This document shows, piece by piece, positions 1 to 10,975 of a stretch of 64,000 bases of DNA (position 1 is its first letter; each line of letters starts with the position of its first letter). Both the position numbers and the translations under genes were made by a program. This DNA comes from Solea solea (Eukaryota; Chordata; Actinopteri; Pleuronectiformes; Soleidae): positions 21,936,884 through 22,000,883 of the forward strand of contig NC_081141.1 in NCBI RefSeq assembly GCF_958295425.1, written 5' to 3'. Below the pieces are notes generated by a model that saw only the letters and a program-made list of their open reading frames with translations, had not been told where the DNA came from and searched no databases.

Positions 1-1349
1 GCCAAGTCGGTGACACGACAGCAAGAAGAGGCGGCTGTTGACAAAGGGGCTGTCGATCGGTTTGTCTCTCTTTCAATACGACTGTGTCACTTCCTCCTCT
101 TGCTCAGTCGCTCAGTTTTCCCATGCTGCTCTTCTGTGTTGTTGGTGCTCGTGAGAATGAAAAGTGTCTCGCTGCTGCTGCTGTTTCTGTGGCCGCTCTG
201 CTCTCAGCAGCACTGACTCACAGTGCAGATTACTGAAGCATCAGTAGTCACTCCTCTCTGCTCCTCCCTCTCTCCCCCCCCTCTCTCTCTGTGTCTGGGT
301 GGACGATCAGCTGGTTAGCAGACAGCCACGCTGCTTCCACATGTTTGCTCTCTCACATGCTTGTTTTCAGGAGGTTTTTTTCAGTCCTCCTCCCAGATTC
401 TTTGAGGGTTTGTTGGTTGTAAAGAGAGACACGGGACGAGGCTTTGTGTTTGAAGATGCAAAGTAAAACGAGTATGGTTTCTCTGAGACACATAAACCAC
501 CATGTGTTTGTGGCTACAGTGTGGAATAAAGAGGAAAATAAACATGGAAGCAGACAGAAGTGGTGGGCAGACAGAGGGAATTTTAATTTAGAGTGGGAAA
601 AACTACAGTATGTCAGGACAGACATCTTACTCCTCACTCCTCACATAGAACAAACTCAAATAGTCCTATGTGTAAAACAAGTAATACATACAGCATAAAA
701 TAAGTTCTTCACTCATAACACTGTCATTTCTGAAGTTGTGCTTTTCAACCTCTTCCAAATATTAATGTATGTTTTTCTTTTCTTTTTATTAACGAAGACA
801 TAAGGAATTTTTCCTTGTAGATGAAGTGACTGAAAGGTCACTGACAAGACCGGGCAGCTCACTGCGAGTTTGAAGCTTCAGTCTCAAAGTAATTTGAGTT
901 GTTAATGGTTTGTTTACGTAGGAGCTCCCGGCAGAGACAGTGGATAACTTGCAACGCACCAAAAAACACTGCTCTTTCTTTCCTCTGCATGAAAAAGAGG
1001 AGATGAGCAATCGAACTGGAGATATTTTCACCAAGAACCAACAACAATGTGGCCTTTATACAGTATGTACAGCATAACTGTCACAGGCCGATACAAATCC
1101 AAAGTGAGAATTAAGCCGTCACGGCCATGATGTGTCAGCAAATCTACAGGGGCTCTATTGTTCACAGCTAATATCCAGGTCAGGAAGAGGAGAAAATCAA
1201 TAAAGCAAATCTAGTTTGAACAATAATAACAGCAAATACTCATCTATTCACGGATTAAAGCTCTCATCCGTGCTGTGTTCACACACACAAACTGCTGTTG
1301 TTCATAGCTTATGTAACTCCAATCTAGGCTTTCACATTTATACATCTCT

Positions 1350-1550
1350 CTCACACACACGTTTGCACAGCTATTCTTCTCAGGACATTACATCCAATAA
1401 CCAGTAAATGCCCAGTCCTAACCTTAACCTAACAAGTTTCTCCAAAATGAGTAATGAGCCTATTTTGGACCAGGCTTTAGTCTCTTAAGAGGTAACAAAT
1501 ACAAGTATTCACACACAAACACACACACACACAAGGTATCTAGGGCAGAT
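1350..1550 (+). repeat. CA-flanked dispersed repeat, diverged copy
   Basis: Contains a 'gtttgcacagctattcttct' start, a 'taaccttaacc' stretch, a 'gaccaggctttagtct' core and terminal CA tracts. The same order of motifs recurs at 7,352-7,866, 16,207-16,425, 33,040-33,205 and 54,785-54,870. It is non-coding. Confidence 0.5.
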
Positions 1551-3093
1551 GGGATGTGTTCTTTGAAAAAGAAATGTGGACCATGACTAATCTCATGACA
1601 GGAAGTTCATCCCCTGTAAAAAAGGTGAACAGAGAAAGAAAAAGGAATGAGCAGAGACAGTTCTTTATTTCCCCTCAGTGTTTCTCTGTTTAACACTCAC
1701 AGATACAGCCAGATATAAACAAAAACACACACACAATAATGTCACACACTGGTGAACACTGACAGAAACAGTGCTCAATCTGTGATGAGCAAAACAAAGA
1801 CCAAATTAGAGGCACGAACAAGGAAAAACAGTGAGAAAGACAAGGGAATAATGAGGAGGAGGATATTTAAAAACCAAATAGGAGAGAGAAGAAGGTGAGT
1901 TTTCAGGCAAGCCTGGAATGTTTTCCCTCTTTGTCTCCTTATCTGTGAGCAGAGAGGACAAACCTGTCTGTCTTGCCAAGGACATGATCTGAAGCTGAAG
2001 CAGAAAGCACAAACAATTCACTCTGCAAACACCTAAAAGCTTTGAAGTCCCCTCTCCTCCTCCTCCCTCATGATAACACACTCATTAACACATGTCTTCA
2101 TTACAGTCACTGTGTGACAGAAGGAAAACAAGCAGAGCTGGACTGAGTTGGAATACAGGAATATTTGACTGTTATCCCAGAGTCATGAAGTGGAAGGAAA
2201 ACAGAGAGAGAGAGAGAGAAGAGAATAAACTCTTATGTAATACCTTGTAACCACAAATAGCAACAGAGGAAAAACCTACACACACATACATACAGCCTGT
2301 GTGAGCTGGAGCTGCCATTTTAGTTCTCACACACACACACACACTGAACCACAGCTATGTGCATTTGTTGTCTGTTAATCAACCAAGAATGTACAACCTT
2401 AATCATCAATTATATTATGACTGATGGCAGCATGTGTGGTTTTGAGCCAAAAATAAATCTGCGATGATTAACATGTGTGTGCTTGTGTGTGTGTGAGCCA
2501 AAACAGAGGTCATGTAGTATATGTACAGACACACACACACACACACAGGTGTGTACTATATATATAGAGAGAGAGAGAGAGGGAATTACAGAAGCTTCTC
2601 AACTATCCCAGCCTGTTCATCTCTGCTCTCTGTCCCATGCATGATGGCATGAAGTCAACCAGCCTGAAATAATTAGCGCCCCCATCAGGTCAACATTATC
2701 TCCAACACAAATGACTGTCTGGATTCAAATTTGCAATGAATTAGAATGTCACTGATCATGTTTTTTGTCAGAAACAAGTAAGGACAGAAGGTCCAGTAGG
2801 TAATAATAATAATAATAATTAATTTCATACAAATAAACAATCACCTGATTGTGTGAGTTGTAGATTTTTATTACCCCAAAGTAAGCCTCTTATCTGAGGA
2901 GCCAGGCCACCATTTTGGGACAGTAGCCAACAATGGACAAACAAAACATCTTTAGCGTTATGATGCCAACTGAGGGCTTCATCTGTTCTTCAACAGACTT
3001 TGAAGAGAAGGGTGAGGGGATGGATATTGCGATATGCTGCAATATGCAACTTCACCGAAAAATGTTGCTAAATCTTACTTTAAACTGAAAAGT

Positions 3094-3328
3094 AGGGCTG
3101 AAACTAATAAGTATCTTCATAATCTGTAGATTATTTTCTCCATTAATTGGTCCGTAAAATGTCAGAAAATGATGAAAAATGTTGATCCGTGTTTCCCAAA
3201 CCTGGAAATGATGATGTTCTCAAATGTTCCGTTTTGTCAACAAACGAAAATTATTGAGTTTTAATGACTTCTTTGTCAAATGGATAATCGATTAATAATC
3301 AATTCATCGAATAATCGTTGCAGCCGTA
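3094..3328. repeat. Dispersed repeat with 'agggctg' ends
   Basis: Begins 'agggctgaaac' and ends 'cgttgcagcc', so the ends are approximate inverted repeats. The interior ('aaacctggaaatgatgatg', then 'gttttgtcaacaaacg') is shared in the same orientation with 40,283-40,567 and partly with 32,620-32,700. It looks like a short non-autonomous DNA element common in fish. The family name is not assigned. Confidence 0.6.
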
Positions 3329-4879
3329 CTGAAAAAACAGTTCCACCTGCACTTTCCAACATAAAAAAAACAGGGTTTATCCCTGTTACAGCGCAAAATA
3401 ACAGATGTAAGTAAGATGTCTGTCCAGCATTTTCAAACAGCAGGGTGTAATTACAGCTCTCATTTTTTTTTATTTTATACTTAGCTCTGGTCTTCTTTCA
3501 ATTAGAGGTTAGGTTCAAAATGAATGTACATCGCCTTGGTTTTAAATGTTTCTCCTTTGATCAACATTGACACAGGGCAAATGTCAAACTGTAAACTTTC
3601 AGGGCAGCACCACGTATGTTTAACACGTATGTTGCAGACCACATGCATAAAACATAGACTGTATTAAACAGCATGACAATCTCAGTTGCACACGTTATAA
3701 AAAAACTCACTCTAGCAGCAATTTACCAGATATAGTGAAAGGAAATATCATTCAGCTTTCCATATAATTTCTTAAAGCAAAAATAACCACTTTATTGTCA
3801 TCTAATTTCATGGGTAAAGGTTGAAGTGTAAGATTAGTGTTTTCGTTTCTGTAACACGTGTAGTGCAGGAACTGTCTTTGTTGTCAGAAATTAAGTAAGG
3901 GACAGAAAACTATAAAATCCATGACCGTGCCTACTTCGCATCAACCAAAGTACCTTTTCTTGCTCAGCAGAAGATTCATGCTGAGCAATAGACACATCAG
4001 ATACTAGACACCAGGGTGAGTCACTATTGTTCGGTCTCAGCACAATGTGCATTGATAATGAAAGAAAGGCGTAGAAAAAGTATCCCATGTTTTTTTTATG
4101 CGAGGTATAAATATGAGCTCAAATGTCATCCAGACCAGGCTATAAAGAAAATTCCCTCTGGAGAGGCTTGAGACGGCTCATCTGAATAGAATAACATTGC
4201 GGGGTCAAATGTGTTTCTTATTCTACGATATGGCTCCATCTTGTGATCATTACTGGCCTCACACGCAGATTCCTCATATGTAACAGAAAATGACACAGGG
4301 ATGAAAGGACAAACACAACACAAAGACAGAAGAGAAAGCGAGTCACTTGAGAAGTAAATTCCACTAATAATGTTATTTTGGTATCTTTAATGTCTTTCTA
4401 CAATGAACATCAAATTAGCTGCAGCCAGAGCAAAAAAGAAACAGAGATAAACTGAACACACCCTCCCAGAGAACAGCAGAAAAACTTCCCGGACAGCGGC
4501 TTGATGAAACAAAAAGAGAAAGACTCAAGCTGTGAGAAGGATATAGAGGAGGGGTTTTCCAGAGATGAGTCATGTACACAAACCAAGCTATTATTCTGGA
4601 CTACAACAGGGACACAGGGGAACACAATTCCCATATGCACTATACACTATACACAGAGCACAGAGAGGAAACACCCCAACTGTTCTACCTCTTTATGTCT
4701 CCATTCATTTAGGATTCAGTCCCACAGGATTGAATTTCTATTCAAAATACCATTTAGTTATAATACAGTATTTCTAGTGTACTACAAATACATCTAACTC
4801 AATTACAACAATATTGTGCAAGTGAAAGAGTTCAGTCATTTACTTTCATTTCAAATTATTAACAGTTTCACTTAGTTTC

Positions 4880-5043
4880 ATGCTTGCCAGCCTTGTTGTC
4901 AATCGATGACTAAATATTTCAATAATTAAAGTTTTTCAGCTTTTAAAATGCGAAAGAAGAAAACGTTAAAACTGAATATTTTGACATTTTACAGACCAAA
5001 TAAGTACCCAGTTAATTATGAAATAATCATTCTTGCAGCCCTG
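4880..5043. repeat. Partial copy of the 'agggctg' repeat family
   Basis: The end 'cattcttgcagccct' and the AT-rich interior resemble the right halves of the repeats at 3,094-3,328 and 40,283-40,567. The left end is degraded. Confidence 0.4.
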
Positions 5044-5561
5044 AAGAAAACGCTTCATAAGCAGACACTGGTGTGAATTCATACCACTGCAACAAATTAG
5101 CTCCAAATACAAATCTGATTTTAACCAAATTAGATTTAGCTGTTCAGGAGGAACAATGAGTCCAGTGTTCATCCGAGACTGCTCCACTTAAGCCATAAAA
5201 CGGATGATTAGGTCAACTAAAATTAGACCAAACATTGAAAACTGTGATCTCACGGCAACAGTTGTATTCCCAGTTTTCCCACAGGGAAGAGCCCAACCCC
5301 CATCTGCCTTTACACAAACACACCTGTATGCAGAAGACTACTGTGAGTATGTTTGCATGGTGTAAGATGACTTCTTTCTTTATAAAATGCCCAAATAACA
5401 ATGAGTGTGTGTCCAAAATATCTGCTTCAATATATGATCATATTAACAGTCAAGTAATTTAAGTGCACTGACCTGTGTTGGTGCTTACAAAAAGAGTGTC
5501 TTGTGAGATAAAGTGAAACTCATTCACTCACTCACTGTTGTGGCGGACACATGAAAACAAA

Positions 5562-5572
<11 letters not shown>

Positions 5573-5630
<58 letters not shown>
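5573..5630. repeat. (GA)n microsatellite
   Basis: About 58 bases of uninterrupted GA dinucleotide. The open reading frames that cross it on both strands are artefacts of the repeat. Confidence 0.95.
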
Positions 5631-5634
<4 letters not shown>

Positions 5635-7351
5635 GGTTGAATTTACAGCTATGACTAATCACTCTGTGTCTACTTTCCCTACATTTGGACAAGAAGAAAG
5701 CTGCAGAGAGCCACAGCCGTACATCACATAACACATATCAGATATCAAATGATGCTTGAACAGGACAGAGGAGTGTGGTAACTTCTCAGACAGGACAAAT
5801 AAATGTTAATTCATTGATGATTAGGTCGACATTATCTCTCTTACAGTAACTACACAAACAGCTGATAAAATCTCAAAGCCACTTAATGATGAATGTGCAT
5901 GCTGCATTTGAATATCCCTCACCCTTCCTTTCCAAGTGTGTTGGGTAAACAATGTTGCCATCAGTTAACATCAAAACTGTGTCTGTCTGTTTGTCTGTCC
6001 CTCGTAAAAACATGGTGGTCCAAAATGGCAGCCTCTGTAGAAGTGACTCGACTCTTGATATAAATATAAAAGGCTCAATTTAGGGTATTGAAAAACAACT
6101 ATTATACACTTATTTAAATATGAAGTAAAATTATCTTATCTTTAATTTCCTGCAAAATAAAAAAATATTTTCACCAACATTTTACACACTGGACCTTTAA
6201 ACTGAGGAGCATGACTTATCAGCTCATGCACATTGCATTAGCCATTCTGCTAATGGGATCTGTGATGACACAACACTCGTCCTCTGACTCTTCTTGCTCT
6301 CAGTCCAGTAGATTCAAATATTCAAATGTTATTCAAACTATACCATGGCATCTGTGGATGTGTGCAGCAGCACCTGATTTGCTTTCAGCCTGTGCCCTTT
6401 AACTCCTCATCTCCTATTCGTTTCCTCACCGGGTCACAGAAGTGACGAGTTCAAAAACACGAGACACTACAACACTATATCGTGAGTATCAAAGGGCAAA
6501 ATTGATCCAATTGTGTTCTGTCGACCTTCCCCTATGGCACTTACTCACACATCAACATACACACAATGAACAATGTCATCTTACATGCTGCTCTGTTTCC
6601 GAGGAGAGCTGAACGAGCCCTTCCTGTTCTGGCTGAGGGAGCCTCCCATGGCGACAGCGGAGTCTGTGTTTGTGTCAGGTTTATCCCAGATGCTCTGCAA
6701 GTCCTTTCACTCTCTCACCATTCACCTCTGCTTCTCGTCTACAAACAGGCTGGCTCAACATCAGAGCCTGATAATGCACCCCTCCTCATGACTGATTAGT
6801 TATAATTTAACCAGCCAGCTGCTCCTTTCCCTGCCGTTTTCATTTTTTTCTTCAGTCTCCACTGATGCTGAGCAACCTAAACACTCAGGAGTCATACTGA
6901 TCACACATGAACAGCTCTGCTGATAGTCCCGCCTCCTCGCTCTACTTACCCTCCATCATCTCTCTCTCTCTCTTTGAAATGCACACACACACATTACAGA
7001 GGCAGATTTTATTCCCTTGTTAGCCACTGGACTGTCTTTAGAAAGGGAGGACACAGAGATGGGGAATGTGTGTGTGTGTGTTTAAAGACCTGCAAGTCCA
7101 AGGAGTTGGAGGCGGTGGACGGCGAGTGTGTGTCATGGGGGCATCTGGCAGTGATGAGAGCATTGTTCATGAGGGAAAGAGACTCTTCTATTGTTACTCA
7201 GCTGAATACCAGATTTGAGATCCAGGGGGGAGGAAGGGATGATGGAGGGAGAGTTGGCGGCTGAAAACACAGCCCCACTTCTTGTGCCTTTCCCACCATA
7301 TGCTGTGATCAGAAAACCACCACGACTGCAGCCCCGCACTGTTTAGCATGA

Positions 7352-7633
7352 CTGTACACACACACACACACACACGCGCGCATAGGTTTGCACAGCTGTC
7401 CTTATTAGGATTATTCATTTGAACAGCCCAAACAAAACCCCTATAGCCATAACCTAAAAACTGTTAAAAAAAATATTACATTACATTACATTACATTACA
7501 TGTCATTTAGCAGACGCTTTTATCCAAAGCGACTTACAATAAGTGCATTTAAACATTTGGGTACAAATAAGAGCTAGAAGTAAGTAAGAGCTTCAAGTAA
7601 ATCAAACTATGAAGTGCTAGTCATAAGTGCGAA

Positions 7634-7665
<32 letters not shown>

Positions 7666-7866
7666 GTCGTCGTCGTTATCGTCTTAGTCGAGGTAGAGTC
7701 GGAAGAAATGTGTTTTTAGTCGCTAAGCTTAACCAGCGCTAAGCTTAACCAGTTCCTGAGCCACGAAGATCTACCCCATTAGGACCAGGTTTTGGTCTCC
7801 ATGAGGACTACTGATCCTTTTGAAAAGGACCTTTAGAGGTGTCAAATAAAAGTAGAAACACACACA
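7352..7866 (+). repeat. CA-flanked dispersed repeat split by a nested insertion
   Basis: The left part has CA repeats followed by 'ggtttgcacagctgtcctta'. The right part has 'aaccagttcctgag', 'aggaccaggttttggtct' and a final CA tract. Between them, at about 7,475-7,736, lies an unrelated piece that starts with ACATT tandem repeats. That piece carries 'cagacgcttttatccaaagc', a motif I know as very widespread in teleost genomes. A 16-bp direct repeat ('cgctaagcttaaccag', 7,721-7,736 and 7,737-7,752) marks the right junction. Confidence 0.6.
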
Positions 7867-8671
7867 TATACTCCAAACTAAATCCTTTAGACTGTATGTG
7901 AGTGAGGTAAATGATCTATCACTGGTGTGAAACATATTTTCTATGTTCACGATAATGAAAACTCACCATGATCACGCGATAATATCATGTATTTACACAA
8001 TATAGTAAGTACATACCTGCTAAGTACAACTTCAAGTACACACACTCTTATTCAGAGCTTTGAGTTTGGTTGCATGCATTCAAACCAAACCACCTTTCAA
8101 AACCAGGTCAATTTAATCAGTGTGACAAAGACGCTTTATCCACTAAATGATGATATTCACGTGAAAAGATAAAGAAAGGCTGAATATAACGTATCATCGA
8201 ACAGTGTAACAGTCTAAAAGAAACCTTATCTCCTGGTTCCAATCTGACCCTGACTCGTCCTGTAAAGCTGTTAGTACAAATTCACTGGAGGGTCTGAGAA
8301 GCTTAAAACTTACCCCCATTGAATTGAATCACATAAGGTCTCCTTTCTCCTCACTTGTGACTGACTTTATCTACATTTACTGGGCCAAACTACTGACTTA
8401 TGAAGTGAATGCGTAACTGACTGTCGTACACTCTAGCTTATAACTTTAATTAGCACCGTTACATGAACGTGAATCACCACAACAACATAAAAAAACCAAC
8501 ACACACAACAATAAAACATGGCGCGCTTAACAAACACTTTTGACACGACAGCTTTGAAAAAAAAAAAGACAAAGTGTAAGTGTAAAACAGAGACTTGCCT
8601 CATGGTTGTTGTAGTCACTGGCGGTCCATTAGCTTAATTCGCCCGCTGCATGATGATGCTGCTGTGTTTAC

Positions 8672-8690
8672 CACGTGACTGCGCATGCGC
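8672..8690. promoter_or_regulatory. E-box next to an NRF1-type palindrome
   Basis: CACGTG at 8,672-8,677 is followed three bases later by the palindrome GCGCATGCGC at 8,681-8,690, which matches the core known for NRF1. Such pairs sit at CpG-type promoters, but no coding exon could be tied to this place. It may be a promoter of a non-coding or unrecognised transcript, or a chance match. Confidence 0.3.
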
Positions 8691-8886
8691 CACTAGTCAC
8701 TAGCTACTGGACAAAGTTATGTAGTTTGGAAATACAGCCCCAAAAATATGTACATTTAACAGCATTCAATGCAGAAAAAGTCCACTGCTTCAATATATTT
8801 ATTCTGTTTTTATATACTTTGATGTACTTTTGATTGATTAAATAATATGTTTTAGATTTAAGGACATTTAAGCATTATTTATATTA

Positions 8887-9250
8887 GGGATGAGCTGATA
8901 CAATATTCAGTATCAGTATTGGTCTATAAAGATTTTTTAAAAACCACAAATTCTGATATTATAATAAGAAAAATCCCAATACTATCCAAAATATAAATCA
9001 TATTTATATTTTTCATAAATGCTTCCCTAGCATAAAGCAATAAAAACAAGTATAATTTTTAAAAAGACTGTATAAGTGATTGGTAGATATTCAAGGCCCT
9101 GATATTACTATTGGACACAAATAAGTCGTATGAGCCATCATTGATTTAAATCAGATTTTAAATTTAAAAAAAACTTGATAATTTAATGACGAAAAAGATT
9201 GTTAATCTATCAACCGAATTACCAATTTTGGGTTATTCAATTGTTCACAT
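8887..9250. repeat. Dispersed repeat beginning 'gggatgagctgata'
   Basis: The start 'gggatgagctgata' followed by 'cagtatcagtattggtct' is the reverse complement of the right end of the repeat at 63,240-63,935. The remainder is AT-rich and eroded. Belonging to one family is inferred from these shared ends. Confidence 0.5.
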
Positions 9251-10440
9251 AAAAAGGGAACACATTTAACGTCAACATGATTAAAAACTATAACTGCCAG
9301 TTTATTGTTTTGTTTTGGGTTTTTTTTCAAATGCAGCACAGGCACACTTCACTGAACTCCAAAAGAATCCAGACGTTTATGTTTTATTATGGCACATGTA
9401 ACACGTAACCATATCCATGGAGTTCATATTCAGAAAGCAGAACATTTAGAGTGACGTGTATCAAATGACGAAAACAGCCGTTAACGTAAGGAAAGAGGAA
9501 GCAGAAACTAGTCAGTCCTGCTTTATTATACTAACATTTACAGAAACAGAAGACAATTGTGAAGTCAAAGAAAAGTATTTCAGCAAAGTCATTAGGTCTT
9601 CAGTGCTTATCTAAAGAAAAAGAAAATTAACAACCTCATTTGGTTCTTCGTAAATTGTGCGGATGTTACATACAGGTCATTCCGAGCTTTGGTAGTGGAG
9701 GCTGTAAACACCCCAACAATGCATAATATACAGTCATTTAAAGTTAAATCAAACCAACAGAACGGTGTCATGAAAGATACTTTGGATATTTTTAAATATA
9801 TATATATATATAGTTTTATTTTTTTTATAAAATAAATATGATAAGCTTTAAAGCAAACTATTTCTAAATAATGTATTTGTTTATATTCTCAAACATATTT
9901 CATAAAATTTAATTTGACAGCTCTCATAATTCCTGCTTAAAAAAATAAGAGGGACATGCAATGCAGACAGAAATGGTCATTCGAATTATACACCTTTACA
10001 CAAAGGAACAGATGAGGAGCAGCATGTATGATTTGGCCCTTAGCTTTTTATAAACATTAGTCAGATCCCACTCTGTCTTGGTATATTATGGGATAGATAA
10101 GTGTATTCACTGCTGTATGTGTGTACAGCAAAGATAGCCGAGAGGACATGATGATGATGAAGGAGAACGTGGACCCGACCTTTGTGTTAAGTTTGCTACA
10201 AAATACTGTTATCAGCCGCGCATGCGCATACATCCTGTCATCACCTGCACTTCTGTATTCATTTCTAATACAACTCTTTCCAGTGCAGTTGAGACAAACA
10301 AACTGGAATTCATATTCCAAATGAAAAACAAATGTTTTAGGAAGGTAAATATGCACTTCACCCTCATTTACACTCAGTATAGAACTTCACCTGAAATGTA
10401 AAATGAGCTGCCGTAAAAACATGTGACAGACAAATGGGTA

Positions 10441-10975
10441 TTTATTAAGTGAGCTTTAAAAGCATCTATGGTGAATTATAATTCTACATTCCTTTGTAGT
10501 TTTGGATGCTGTACACACGACAACAAAATATATAAAATTATATAGTAGAATTTTCAAAATGGGGTTTTTATAAATAGCAGTATATGTGTGCGCATGAAAT
10601 GAAATCCTGTTGGACATGCAGGCTTTTATTCTGCAGCTCCAACCACAACCAATCAGCAATTGTTGGGAAATTAAAGTGCAAAGTAAAGAAAAATGGACCA
10701 TGATTCCACCAAAAAGGAAAAGACCTACCAGGAGCATGACAGTGAAACTATCAGACACCAAACCCAGTGGGAGTTACAGCAGCATCAAGAGGCCACCAAA
10801 ACTGTAAATTCTAAACTTAAACTGTCATGTCTGAAACAAGATCACAGCCGAGCAGTCTCCACTGTTGGAAGACTCAGGTAAAATCCAGGCGTAAGGCATT
10901 CTGGCTTGGTCATCTGGTTCTTATTTTCTCATTTTCAGATTAGAGTCCATTTTAGTTCATAGCTGCTAAATCCTA
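10441..10975 (-). other. ddhd2: ddhd2 3' untranslated region with candidate poly(A) signals
   Basis: Downstream of the ddhd2 stop codon on the minus strand there are AATAAA hexamers at 10,625-10,630 and 10,441-10,446. Another lies further on near 9,522. The true end cannot be chosen without transcript data. A second NRF1-like palindrome (GCGCATGCGC) lies just beyond, at 10,218-10,227. Confidence 0.5.

Larger units (their letters stand above)
1..7351. other. Gene-poor left flank, no supported exon
   Basis: No open reading frame here has a recognisable domain, splice-site support or coding character. The longest frames run through simple sequence. The first 350 bases are C/T-rich and could be the promoter or 5' region of a gene lying to the left, but nothing proves it. 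The stretch holds CA tracts near 1,510, 2,325 and 2,530, a long GA tract at 5,573-5,630, and members of dispersed repeat families described separately. Confidence 0.5.

Noticed and set aside
10..216. 68-codon frame with a hydrophobic, signal-like stretch
   Set aside because: Leucine-rich run comes from CTG/CTC simple sequence; no splice or homology support.
5528..5734. Frame encoding a long (SL)n run
   Set aside because: Translation of the GA microsatellite.
6566..6799. Possible exon (77 codons)
   Set aside because: Two overlapping frames of equal length, no recognisable protein and no matched splice sites.
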